A DNA stretch of 64,000 nucleotides from Streptomyces sindenensis (GTDB lineage Bacteria; Actinomycetota; Actinomycetes; Streptomycetales; Streptomycetaceae): contig NZ_BMSG01000032.1 in the NCBI RefSeq assembly GCF_014649035.1, positions 1 to 64,000 of the forward strand, read 5' to 3'. A program made the position numbers and the translations under genes. Of the stretch, positions 17,416 through 25,271 are shown one piece after another (position 1 is the first letter of the stretch; each line of letters opens with the position of its first letter). The notes beneath the pieces are model-generated. The model worked only from the letters and a program-made list of their open reading frames with translations. It was not told the origin of the DNA and did no database searches.

Positions 17416-18882
17416 CTACCCGTCGAGCGGGCACCGGGCGAGCCGCTCGGCCGGCGTGGCCTCCGCCGGCAGCTTCAGGGTGCGGCTCGACGGCGGACGC
17501 CGCCCGTCGTTCAGCCAGCGTTCCAGTGCCGCGGCCGCCGAGCGGTGGCACGGCACGAGCGGACGCAGTCGGCCGGGAAAGGCGTCGACGAGCGAGTCCA
17601 CATGCGTACCGCCCTCGACGCGGTAGTAGCGGTGCAGCGCGCCCCGGCCCTCCTTCCGCACCATCCGCGCGTACGTGTCCGAGGTCCGGGAGATCGGGAG
17701 CAGCACGTCCAGGGTGCCGTGGAAGCTGATCAGGGGTTTCCCGATCCGGCCGGTCAGCGCGATCCTCGCGACCGCGTCGCGGACCTCGCCCGGCCGCTCC
17801 TCGTACGCGTAGTCGGCGTCGCAGGCGGGGGTGCCGGGGGCGCAGAAGGGCGTGCCGGCCTCGGTCGCACCGTCGAAACCGGGGTCGAGTTCCTCCCGGT
17901 AGATCCGCTGGGTCAGGTCCCAGTAGTACCGGTGGTGGTACGGCCACAGGAACTCCGAACCGGCCGGGTATCCGGCACCGGTCATGGTCCGGTGGGCGTC
18001 CTCGGCGCCGGCGCCCCCGGCCGCGTAGCGCGGGTAGGCGCGCAGGGCGGGCGGCAGGAAGGTGAGCAGGTTCGGTCCCTCCGCCCGCCAGAGCGCCCCC
18101 TCCCAGTCCACCCCGCCGTCGTACAGCCACGGACGGTTCTCCAGCTGCCAGCGCACCAGATAGCCGCCGTTGGACATGCCCATCGCCACGGTGCGGGAGG
18201 GAGGCCGCAGATAGCGCTGGGCGACCACCAGCCGGGCCGCGCGGGTGAGCTGGGTGAACCGGGTGTTCCACTCGGCGACGGCATCACCGGGGGCCCGGCC
18301 GTCGCGGTGGAACGCGGCCGAGGTGTTGCCCTTGTCCGTGGCGGCGAACGCGTAACCCCGGTCGAGCGCCCAGTCCCCGAAGGCCCGGTCATTGGCGTAC
18401 TGCTCGCGTACCCCCGGTGAACCGGCCACCACCAGGCCGCCGTTCCAGCGGTCGGGGAGCCGGATGACGAACTGGGAGTCGTGGTTCCAGCCGTGGTTGG
18501 TGTTGCCGGTCGACGTGTCGGGGAAGTACCCGTCGATCTGGATCCCCGGCACGCCGCTGGGGGTGGCCAGGCCCTCCGGGGTGAGCCCCGCCCAGTCGGC
18601 CGGGTCGGTGTGGCCGGAGGCCACCGTCCCGGCAGTCGTCAACTCCTCCAGGCAGTCGGCCTGTTGCCGGGCGGCCCCGGGGACGCGAAGGGTGTCCTGG
18701 CGCGCGCAGTGCCCGGGACGCCCGGTGTCCGGCCCCGGAGGGGCCGCGGCGGACGGGGCCGCCGTCCAGGCCGTCAGTACGGCTGCCGCGAGGGCGGCCC
18801 CGCGCAGCCACCGGCGGCGGGCGGTGCCACGCCGTGGTCCGGCGCGCCGGGGTGTCGGTGCTTCCGTGGGCGGGGTCGGCAT
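17416..18882 (-). CDS. Secreted alpha/beta hydrolase, tannase or 3-hydroxybutyrate-oligomer hydrolase-like
   Basis: 488 residues with a long Sec/Tat-type signal (RRGTARRRWLRGAALAAAV, then Ala-rich cleavage region around 45). The nucleophile elbow is AMGMSNGGYL; FHGTLDVLLP and GGTHVDS give the likely Asp and His of the triad. Several cysteines suggest extracellular disulphides. Neighbouring 3-hydroxybutyrate dehydrogenase favours hydrolysis of 3-hydroxybutyrate oligomers or polymer fragments, but tannase/feruloyl-esterase relatives look similar. ATG 18882 has GGAGG upstream. Confidence 0.6.
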   Translation of the reverse strand: MPTPPTEAPTPRRAGPRRGTARRRWLRGAALAAAVLTAWTAAPSAAAPPGPDTGRPGHCARQDTLRVPGAARQQADCLEELTTAGTVASGHTDPADWAGLTPEGLATPSGVPGIQIDGYFPDTSTGNTNHGWNHDSQFVIRLPDRWNGGLVVAGSPGVREQYANDRAFGDWALDRGYAFAATDKGNTSAAFHRDGRAPGDAVAEWNTRFTQLTRAARLVVAQRYLRPPSRTVAMGMSNGGYLVRWQLENRPWLYDGGVDWEGALWRAEGPNLLTFLPPALRAYPRYAAGGAGAEDAHRTMTGAGYPAGSEFLWPYHHRYYWDLTQRIYREELDPGFDGATEAGTPFCAPGTPACDADYAYEERPGEVRDAVARIALTGRIGKPLISFHGTLDVLLPISRTSDTYARMVRKEGRGALHRYYRVEGGTHVDSLVDAFPGRLRPLVPCHRSAAAALERWLNDGRRPPSSRTLKLPAEATPAERLARCPLDG

Positions 18883-19011
18883 GAGAAGTGCCTCCGTCGG
18901 TCGGGTGATGTGCGGGCAGCCGGGGTGCGGTCACCGTAGGAAGCGGACGCGAGGCCGGGTAATGGCGATGCCCTCCACAACCGGCCCGGGAGCCGGGGGC
19001 CACGACCTGTT

Positions 19012-19060
19012 GCCGGGAGCACGCCCGCCTGCTATCGGGACGTGTCGGGGTGCTCCCGGC
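19012..19060 (-). terminator. Hairpin downstream of the scoAB remnant
   Basis: Perfect 11-bp arms GCCGGGAGCAC (19012-19022) and GTGCTCCCGGC (19050-19060), 15 bp after the remnant stop codon on the minus strand. It is probably the old operon terminator; an operator for the hydrolase gene is an alternative. Confidence 0.5.
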
Positions 19061-19075
19061 CAACGGCCCTACGGC

Positions 19076-19390
19076 TCAGGCCACTTGGGCCGTCGTCCGC
19101 AGGTCGTGCGCCACGGTCGGCTCCGCCCCGGTCGCGGCCCGCACCTGATCGGCCGTCACCCCGGGGGCTGCCTCCCGCAACAGAAGGCCTGCGGGGGTGA
19201 CGTCCAGCACCGCGAGATCGGTGATGATCCGGTGCACGACGTCCCATCCGGTCAGCGGCGGGGCGCACGCCGCGAGGAGCTTGTGGCGGACGGTCAGGCG
19301 CTCACGCGCTTCTCGGCGCGGGGGTCGTGCGATCAGCCCCGCCCGCAGCAGGAGCCCCAGGCCCCCGTCGTCCACCCCGCAGTTGTTGAC
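19076..19390 (-). pseudogene. 3-oxoacid CoA-transferase remnant: scoA fragment joined to scoB C-terminus
   Basis: An open frame without its own plausible start encodes VNNCGVDDGGLGLLLRAG, which matches the N-terminal third of CoA-transferase subunit A. About ten residues later it runs into PLTGWDVVHRIITDLAVLD and VTPAGLLLREAAPGVTADQV, the last ~65 residues of subunit B. The rest of A and most of B, including the catalytic glutamate region, are missing. This looks like an in-frame internal deletion of scoAB. The genes would have activated acetoacetate made by the nearby dehydrogenase. 19391-19545 and 18883-19011 hold nothing else I recognise. Confidence 0.75.
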
Positions 19391-19545
19391 GGGACCAGGA
19401 ATCCGCGGCGTCCCCCGGCGATGGTGGACGGCCACACATCGGGGCCCGCCCCGATGGTGGCGACGGCGACCCGGAACCCGGTACGAGAACGGTGATCTTC
19501 GGGGAACCGGGCCCCGGTCGGAACGCGCCGGGGTAAGGTCCGCGC

Positions 19546-19746
19546 ATGGCCAAGGTGACCGTCAGTCTGGATGCCGAACTCGTCGTCGAAGTGATGGTCC
19601 TCGCGGGGGTGGGGAACCCGCAGGACGCCGTCGAACTCGTGGTGCGCGACTACATCGCGCGCGGACACCGCACCGAGGCTCTCGTCGCCGAGCGGGAGGG
19701 CGCGGAGCGTGAGGTGGAGATCAAACCGGAGGCGCAGCAGGGCTGA
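19546..19746 (+). CDS. Small VapB-like (ribbon-helix-helix) protein, no toxin partner
   Basis: 66 residues, MAKVTVSLDAELVVEVM then DAVELVVRDYIARG, the pattern of VapB/DUF2191 antitoxins with a short N-terminal beta strand and two helices. The C-terminus is charged, where a toxin-binding tail would lie. No PIN-domain toxin gene is adjacent, and the next gene is convergent, so it is an orphan; it may act as a small DNA-binding protein. A hairpin follows. Confidence 0.7.
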   Translation: MAKVTVSLDAELVVEVMVLAGVGNPQDAVELVVRDYIARGHRTEALVAEREGAEREVEIKPEAQQG

Positions 19747-19762
19747 CCGCCGCGGGACGGGA

Positions 19763-19792
19763 CCGCCCCCGCGCCCACCGGGGCGGGGGCGG
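19763..19792. terminator. Terminator between convergent genes
   Basis: Near-perfect arms built from CCGCCCCCG and CGGGGGCGG, between the VapB-like gene and the secreted protein gene. Confidence 0.55.
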
Positions 19793-19805
19793 CCTCGCGT
19801 GCGGC

Positions 19806-20585
19806 CTACCGTACGGCGACGTGGTCCCCGCTCGACGACCTCGCGCCGGAGGTGGTGTTGCCGTGGTACGTCCACCGCCAGGTGCCCGGCACGGTCGCCT
19901 TCACCGTGGTCCTGAGAGCCCCCGACTTCCCCGACGTGGCCTTCTTGACCGTCTTGTACGAGGAGGACCCGGTGGCCTTGAACTGCAGGCTCACCGAGCG
20001 GCCCGCGTACCCCTGGTAGGTGTGGGTGTCCCAGTTCGCCCGGGTGATCTTGCCGGTCACGGTGATCGTCCTGCCCTTCGTGACCGGCTCGGGCGAGGCG
20101 TTGACCGTGAGCCGGGTGGCCCGCTGGACCCACACCGTGAGGTTCTCGTCGTCGATGTCGTAGGCGTCGCCCGCGAGGCGGACCCGGGCGGCGGTCTTCC
20201 AGGCCCCGGCGTCCTCGTTCCCGAAGTCGATGTGGCGGGGGTCGATGTACAGCCGCTGCTCGAAGTCGCAGACGCCCTTCGCCTTGTTCACCACCTTGCA
20301 GTCACTGCCTTCGATGGCGTTCCACAGCTCGTCCCCGTAGCCGGGCCTGCCGCGGTAGGGGAACACCGTCGGGCCGTAGTCGTACTTCAGCCTGGTGGTC
20401 ATCCGGAAGGTCCCGGGCACCGCGACCTCCTCCTTCACCCCGACCACGATCGGCTTCCCGCCGTTCATCGTGACCCGGCTGAAGGCGACCCCGCCCTCCG
20501 CCGCCCCGGCCGGCACGGCCGCCACCCCGATGAACACGGCCACGGCCCCACCGGCCACCACCGCTCTCCCGATCGTCTTCTTCAC
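19806..20585 (-). CDS. Secreted protein with C-terminal Ig-like domain, unknown function
   Basis: 259 residues. A clear signal peptide (KKTIGRAVVAGGAVAVFIGV with cleavage near PAGA-A) is followed by a region with two cysteines in SDCKVVNKAKGVCDF, probably a disulphide. A C-terminal beta-sandwich starts at TRLTVNASPEPVTKGRTITV and has the WDTHTYQGYAGRSVSLQF and GTWRWTYHGN features of bacterial Ig-like repeats. Many Streptomyces have such secreted proteins without known role. GTG 20585 is the start. Confidence 0.75.
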   Translation of the reverse strand: MKKTIGRAVVAGGAVAVFIGVAAVPAGAAEGGVAFSRVTMNGGKPIVVGVKEEVAVPGTFRMTTRLKYDYGPTVFPYRGRPGYGDELWNAIEGSDCKVVNKAKGVCDFEQRLYIDPRHIDFGNEDAGAWKTAARVRLAGDAYDIDDENLTVWVQRATRLTVNASPEPVTKGRTITVTGKITRANWDTHTYQGYAGRSVSLQFKATGSSSYKTVKKATSGKSGALRTTVKATVPGTWRWTYHGNTTSGARSSSGDHVAVR

Positions 20586-20757
20586 GTGCGATCCGTCCCT
20601 CTCCCCTGCGCAGCCGGGGCCGGGCACGTGGGTGCGCCGGCCTGAGGCGCTTCCTCACGGCTGATCAGGAGACCGGGGGCAGGGGTGCGCGGTTGTACGT
20701 CGGGCGGCAACGATTCGATCACCGACGGCCGGCCCGTCCTGCGGCAGGGGGAAGCCC

Positions 20758-21255
20758 TCAGGCGACCGGCTCGCCGTCCTCCAGCTCCACCGGCCCGCCG
20801 CCGGACGCCAGCGCCGCCAGAGCTGCCCGCACCCGGCCGCCGAGGGTGCCCAGCAGGTAGTCGTCCAGGTCGGCGGGGGCCACCAGCCGCCACGACAGCA
20901 GCTCCTCCTCCTGGAGCCGGATCGCCGCCAACTGCTCGGCGGTGAGCACCCCGCCGTCGTACAGGTACGCCACGATCGGCGGGCGGCCGGGACCCCGCAC
21001 CCAGTCCACGGCGAGCAGCCGCCCCGGGGCCACGTCGAGGCCGATCTCCTCCGCCGTCTCGCGCCGGGCGCCCTGCCGGGGGCCTTCGCCCGTCTCCGAC
21101 TCGACGGTGCCGCCGGGCAGCGCCCAGCCCTTGCGGTAGTTCGGCTCGACGAGCAGGATCCGCCCGTCCGCGTCGCGGAAGAGCGAGGCGGCACCGGCGA
21201 GGACCCGGGGGAGCCCGGCGATGTACGTGGTGTAGTCGGCATCGGGAGTCGTCAC
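20758..21255 (-). CDS. NUDIX hydrolase
   Basis: 165 residues. The Nudix box GGTVESETGEGPRQGARRET continues into AEEIGL, matching GX5EX7REUXEEXGU, with metal-binding glutamates present. ALPGGTVE shows a standard substrate loop. The substrate (a nucleoside diphosphate derivative) cannot be assigned. GTG 21255 is used because upstream codons run into the divergent glycerate kinase promoter. Confidence 0.88.
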   Translation of the reverse strand: MTTPDADYTTYIAGLPRVLAGAASLFRDADGRILLVEPNYRKGWALPGGTVESETGEGPRQGARRETAEEIGLDVAPGRLLAVDWVRGPGRPPIVAYLYDGGVLTAEQLAAIRLQEEELLSWRLVAPADLDDYLLGTLGGRVRAALAALASGGGPVELEDGEPVA

Positions 21256-21376
21256 GGCCGCCAGCGTAGTGGCCGGAGTACGGACCGCTCGGCCGTGGAC
21301 GGCCATGGGCAGATCAGGGGTCGTGCGGATAGGGTCGGGGCGGCGCGACTGCCTGTTCGAAAGCAAGGGATGCAAG

Positions 21377-22513
21377 GTGACGGACGGAGCAGATGTGGAG
21401 ACCGCCCACGTGCTCGTGGCGGCTGACAAGTTCAAGGGCTCGCTCACGGCCGTACAGGTCGCGGAGCGGGTGACGGCCGGGCTGCGGCGCGTCGTCCCCG
21501 GCCTGGCGGTGGAGACCCTGCCGGTCGCGGACGGCGGCGACGGCACGGTCGCGGCGGCGGTGGCCGCCGGATTCGAGCGCCGCGAGGCGCGGGTGACCGG
21601 CCCTCTCGGCGACCCGGTGACGGCGGCGTACGCGCTGCGCGGGGACACCGCCGTGGTGGAGATGGCCGAGGCATCGGGCCTCCAGCACCTGCCCGACGGG
21701 GTGTTCGCCCCGCTCACGGCCACCACGTACGGCTCGGGCGAGCTGCTGAGGGCCGCCCTGGAGGCGGGGGCGACGACGATCGTGTTCGGGGTCGGCGGCA
21801 GCGCCACCACCGACGGCGGTGCGGGCATGCTCGCCGCCCTCGGCGCCCGCTTCCTGGACGCGGAGGGCAAGCCCGTCGGCCCCGGTGGCAGCCCGCTCGC
21901 CGAGCTGGCCGAGGCCGACCTGTCCGGACTCGACCCGCGTCTGAAGGACGTCGACCTGATCCTGGCCAGCGACGTGGACAACCCGCTGACCGGGCCCAAG
22001 GGAGCGCCCGAGGTGTACGGGCGGCAGAAGGGTGCGAGCGAGGAGGACATCGCGGTCCTCGACGCGGCCCTCACGCACTACGCCTCGATCCTCGGCCCCG
22101 ACACCGCCGCGCTGCCCGGCGCGGGCGCGGCCGGAGGCATCGGCTACGGGGCGCTGGTCGCCCTCGGCGCCCGCTTCCGCCCCGGCATCGAGGTCATGCT
22201 CGACGTCCTCGGCTTCGCGCCCGCGCTCGCCCGCGCCACGCTGGTGGTCACGGGCGAGGGCTCGCTCGACGAGCAGACCCTCCACGGCAAGGCCCCCGCC
22301 GGGGTCGCCGCCGCCGCCCGCGCGGCCGGGACCGAGGTCGTCGCGGTCTGCGGCCGCCTCGCCCTGCCCCCGGAAGCCCTGGAGAAGGCGGGCATCCGCC
22401 GCGCCTACGCCCTGGCCGAACTGGAACCGGACCCGGCGGTCTCGATGGCCCAGGCGGGCCCGCTGCTGGAACGGGCGGCGGAGTCGATCGCCCGGGACTT
22501 CCTGGCGGGCTGA
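21377..22513 (+). CDS. Glycerate kinase (family 1)
   Basis: 378 residues. The N-terminal VLVAADKFKGSLTAVQVAER, the VADGGDGT motif and VFGVGGSATTDGGAGML are diagnostic of bacterial glycerate 2-kinase/GarK-type enzymes, which phosphorylate glycerate using ATP. The C-terminal TGEGSLDEQTLHGKAPAGVA block is also conserved. GTG 21377 has AAGGGA 6 nt upstream. It is divergent from the NUDIX gene. Confidence 0.92.
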   Translation: MTDGADVETAHVLVAADKFKGSLTAVQVAERVTAGLRRVVPGLAVETLPVADGGDGTVAAAVAAGFERREARVTGPLGDPVTAAYALRGDTAVVEMAEASGLQHLPDGVFAPLTATTYGSGELLRAALEAGATTIVFGVGGSATTDGGAGMLAALGARFLDAEGKPVGPGGSPLAELAEADLSGLDPRLKDVDLILASDVDNPLTGPKGAPEVYGRQKGASEEDIAVLDAALTHYASILGPDTAALPGAGAAGGIGYGALVALGARFRPGIEVMLDVLGFAPALARATLVVTGEGSLDEQTLHGKAPAGVAAAARAAGTEVVAVCGRLALPPEALEKAGIRRAYALAELEPDPAVSMAQAGPLLERAAESIARDFLAG

Positions 22514-22524
22514 GGACCGCAGAC

Positions 22525-22584
22525 CGGCTGTCGTCGGCCCCGCCCCGTGGCGGCCTCCGTTCACGGCGGGACCGACGACAGCCG
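22525..22584 (+). terminator. Hairpin after glycerate kinase
   Basis: Perfect 13-bp arms CGGCTGTCGTCGG (22525-22537) and CCGACGACAGCCG (22572-22584). The right arm belongs to the first unit of the tandem repeat at 22561-22678, so alternative pairings with later units are possible. Confidence 0.5.
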
Positions 22585-22678
22585 TCACGGCGGGGCGATG
22601 ACAGCCGTCACGGCGGGGCGATGACAGCCGTCACGGCGGGACTGACGACAGCCGTCACGGCGGGGCCGACGACAACCG
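22561..22678. repeat. Five tandem copies of a 23-24 bp unit
   Basis: Units begin at 22561, 22585, 22608, 22631 and 22655, each starting TCACGGCGGG and ending near GACAGCCG. Two middle units are identical. The last unit contains the stop codon and final codons of the PucR-like regulator, so the array grew from a gene end. Confidence 0.85.
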
Positions 22679-23425
22679 CAGCACATCCAGTGCCAGCACC
22701 AGGTCCACCAGTTCGCGCGGCCGGGACAGCGAGCGCGCGGTCAGGCGTTCCAGTCGCCGCAGCCGGTTGAACACCGTGTTGCGATGGCACCCCAGCCGGG
22801 CCGCCGCCCGCCCCACCGAACCCCCGCACTCCAGCCACGCCTCCAGCGTCTCCACCAGCAAGGACCGCTCCGCCGGCACGAGCGTCAGCAGCGGGCCGAA
22901 CACCTCCGCCAGCAATCGGGTGGACAGCTCCGGACGGCTCACCAGCAGGGCCGCCGGAAGCCGCTCGTCCAGCCGGACGATCTCCCGGCTGCCCGGCTCG
23001 CACGTCAGCAGCGCCGTACCCGCCAGCCGCCGCGCCGCGCCCAGCTCCGCCAGGGAGCCCACCGCAGGACTCACACCCCCGGGACCGGCGCCCAGCTCCC
23101 TGAGCCGCGCCGCCGCCCGCGCCGGGCCCGCCGGGCCCAACAGCACTACCGCGACCTCCCGGGCCCCGCCCCGGCCCTCCGCCCCGCCCCGGCCCTCCGC
23201 CTCGCCCGGGGAACCTTCGCCCCCGCCCCACCACCAGCGCGCGCCGTCCGCGTCCGGGCCCTCGGCCACCGCCGCGTCCGGCACCGGCGTGCCCAGCACC
23301 ACCACGGCGTAACGCCCCCGCTCCGGCAGCCCGAGGCCGCGCGCCGCGCGCGTCACCAGGTCCGGCGTGGCCCCGCCCGCCAACAGCGGGCCGAGCAGCG
23401 CCCCGTACCGCGTTCCACGCCGCAT
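22655..23425 (-). CDS. PucR-type helix-turn-helix regulator next to the liv operon
   Basis: About 256 residues. The C-terminal PucR/CdaR DNA-binding block is clear: LVETLEAWLECGGSVGRAAA then LGCHRNTVFNRLRRLERLTA. The N-terminal part is shorter than in typical PucR proteins and has a Gly/Glu-rich insert (repeated GRGG). The start is uncertain; the frame stays open to about 23630 but that extension looks non-coding, so ATG 23425 is used. Divergent from the branched-chain amino acid transport operon, it is its likely regulator. Confidence 0.65.
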   Translation of the reverse strand: MRRGTRYGALLGPLLAGGATPDLVTRAARGLGLPERGRYAVVVLGTPVPDAAVAEGPDADGARWWWGGGEGSPGEAEGRGGAEGRGGAREVAVVLLGPAGPARAAARLRELGAGPGGVSPAVGSLAELGAARRLAGTALLTCEPGSREIVRLDERLPAALLVSRPELSTRLLAEVFGPLLTLVPAERSLLVETLEAWLECGGSVGRAAARLGCHRNTVFNRLRRLERLTARSLSRPRELVDLVLALDVLRLSSAPP

Positions 23426-23596
23426 CCGCCGCTCCGTCCCCGGGTCCGGGCGCTCCTGATGACCGACGAGGATGCCACCGGCCCCGGTGGCGGGCCCCCG
23501 ACCGTCACGGCGTCTGTGCGCGTGCACAACGAGGCCCTCCGTTCGCTGGTCGCCCGCATCGAGTCGGCTCCGCCCCGTGGACGCACGTCCCGCCCG

Positions 23597-23645
23597 GTGC
23601 TGATCTGTGGCACCACCCCCACGGATGAGCACGACAGATCAGCAC
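23597..23645. promoter_or_regulatory. Perfect 12-bp inverted repeat upstream of livF
   Basis: GTGCTGATCTGT (23597-23608) and ACAGATCAGCAC (23634-23645), 25 nt apart, lie 32 bp before the livF start in the divergent region. Each arm is AT-richer than the surroundings. It is a candidate operator for the PucR-like regulator; a leader hairpin is the alternative. Confidence 0.5.
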
Positions 23646-23676
23646 GACACACGAATTGGCGGAAGGAGGAGGACGC

Positions 23677-24474
23677 ATGGCAACGCTGGAGATCCGCGCC
23701 CTGTCCGTCGGCTACGGCCCGGTCCGGGCACTGCGCGACATCTCGGTCGACGTACCGGACGGCGGGATCACCGCCGTGCTCGGCGGTAACGGCGCGGGCA
23801 AGACCACGCTGCTGCGGGCCGTGTCGCGGACCCTCGGCTTCCACCGCGGGACGGGCACCGGGAGCATCCGGTTCGACGGCCGCCCCCTGGAAGGGCTGCG
23901 GCCCGCCCAGGTGGTGGCCGCCGGAGTGGTCCAGGTGCCGGAGGGCCGGCAGGTCTTCGCCCGGATGACGGTGGCCGACAATCTGCGGGCGGGCGCCCTC
24001 GGGGCACGCGGCGGGCGCAAGGAGACCGGCGCGGCGCTCGCCCGGGTGCACGAACTGTTCCCGGTGCTCGCCGACCGCGCGCACCAGCGGGCCGGGCTGC
24101 TGTCCGGCGGCGAGCAGCAGATGCTGGCCATGGGCCGCGCCCTGATGGCCGGGCCCCGGCTGCTCCTGCTGGACGAACCCTCGCTCGGCCTCGCCCCGCT
24201 GATGGCGGCCAGGATCGCCGAGACCGTGCAGGAGATCAACGCGGGCGGCACCTCCGTCATGCTCGTCGAGCAGAACGCGGCGATCGCCCTGCGCCTCGCC
24301 TCCACGGCGTACGTCCTCGACGTCGGCGAGGTCGCCCTGTCCGGGCCCGCCGACGAACTCGCCACCTCCGACGAGGTGCGCCGCCGCTATCTCGGCGTCG
24401 TCGACGAGGACGCGGCGGCGGACGCCGACCCGGCCGCCCGCGCCCGGCGCACCCTGAGCAGGTGGTCCGCGTGA
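23677..24474 (+). CDS. livF: Branched-chain amino acid ABC transporter ATP-binding protein (LivF)
   Basis: 265 residues. Walker A GGNGAGKTTL, signature LLSGGEQQML, Walker B LLLLDEPSLGL and the H-loop replaced by the LivF-type VMLVEQNA. The Q-loop region VPEGRQVF is typical of LivF. It energises import with LivG. First gene of a five-gene operon; ATG 23677 has a strong GGAAGGAGGAGG. It overlaps livG by 4 bp (GTGA). Confidence 0.93.
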   Translation: MATLEIRALSVGYGPVRALRDISVDVPDGGITAVLGGNGAGKTTLLRAVSRTLGFHRGTGTGSIRFDGRPLEGLRPAQVVAAGVVQVPEGRQVFARMTVADNLRAGALGARGGRKETGAALARVHELFPVLADRAHQRAGLLSGGEQQMLAMGRALMAGPRLLLLDEPSLGLAPLMAARIAETVQEINAGGTSVMLVEQNAAIALRLASTAYVLDVGEVALSGPADELATSDEVRRRYLGVVDEDAAADADPAARARRTLSRWSA

Positions 24475-25271
24475 CGACCACCGCGACAGCCCCCCAGGAC
24501 ACCACCGCGGCCGCCCTCGCCGTCCAGGACGTCACCGTCCGGTTCGCCGGGCTCACCGCCCTGGACAGCGTCTCCTTCACCGTCGAACCCGGCAGCGTGC
24601 ACGCCGTGATCGGACCCAACGGGGCGGGCAAGTCCACCTGCTTCAACGTCCTGTCCGGCGTCTACCGCGCCTCCTCCGGGCACGTCCGGCTCGGCGACAC
24701 CGAGCTCACCGGGCTCCCGCCGCACGCCATCGCCGACCTCGGGGTCGCCCGCACCTTCCAGAACCTGGCGCTGCCCCCGCACGCCACCGTCGCCGACAGC
24801 CTCCTCCTCGGCCGCCACCGGCTGACCCGCTCCGGGTTCCTCGCCACCGGCCTGCGACTGCCCTCCGCCGTCCGAGAGGAACGACGCCACCGCGAGCGGG
24901 TCCGCGAGATCGCCGAATTCATCGGACTGGACGGGCAGTTGGAGCGACCCGCGGGATCGCTTCCGTACGGGCAGCAGAAGCTCGTCGAGCTCGGCCGCGC
25001 CCTGTGCATGGAGCCGAAGGTCCTGCTGCTGGACGAGCCGATCGCGGGCATGACCGCGGACGAGCGCCGCCGCACCGCCGCCGTCGTCGCCGACGTACGC
25101 GACAGCCTCGGCATCTCCATCGTCATGGTCGAGCACGACATGGGAGTGGTGATGCGGCTCGCGGACGCGGTGACCGTACTCGACTTCGGGCGCAGGATCG
25201 CCGGCGGCACCCCCGCCGAGGTCCAGAACGATCCGGCCGTCGTCCAGGCCTACTTGGGAGCACCTCAATGA
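24471..25271 (+). CDS. livG: Branched-chain amino acid ABC transporter ATP-binding protein (LivG)
   Basis: 266 residues. Walker A GPNGAGKSTCFNVLSG, LivG-type ARTFQNLALPPHATV, a signature region that reads LPYGQQKLVELGRAL instead of LSGGQ (usual in LivG), Walker B VLLLDEPIAGM and the switch VMVEHDMGVVM. GTG 24471 overlaps the livF stop, and the stop overlaps the livH start, so translation is coupled. Confidence 0.93.
   Translation: MTTTATAPQDTTAAALAVQDVTVRFAGLTALDSVSFTVEPGSVHAVIGPNGAGKSTCFNVLSGVYRASSGHVRLGDTELTGLPPHAIADLGVARTFQNLALPPHATVADSLLLGRHRLTRSGFLATGLRLPSAVREERRHRERVREIAEFIGLDGQLERPAGSLPYGQQKLVELGRALCMEPKVLLLDEPIAGMTADERRRTAAVVADVRDSLGISIVMVEHDMGVVMRLADAVTVLDFGRRIAGGTPAEVQNDPAVVQAYLGAPQ

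Noticed and set aside
23449..23676. Short plus-strand frame starting near 23458 before livF
   Set aside because: It has good third-position GC but runs into livF in another frame, has no ribosome binding site and no recognisable domain.
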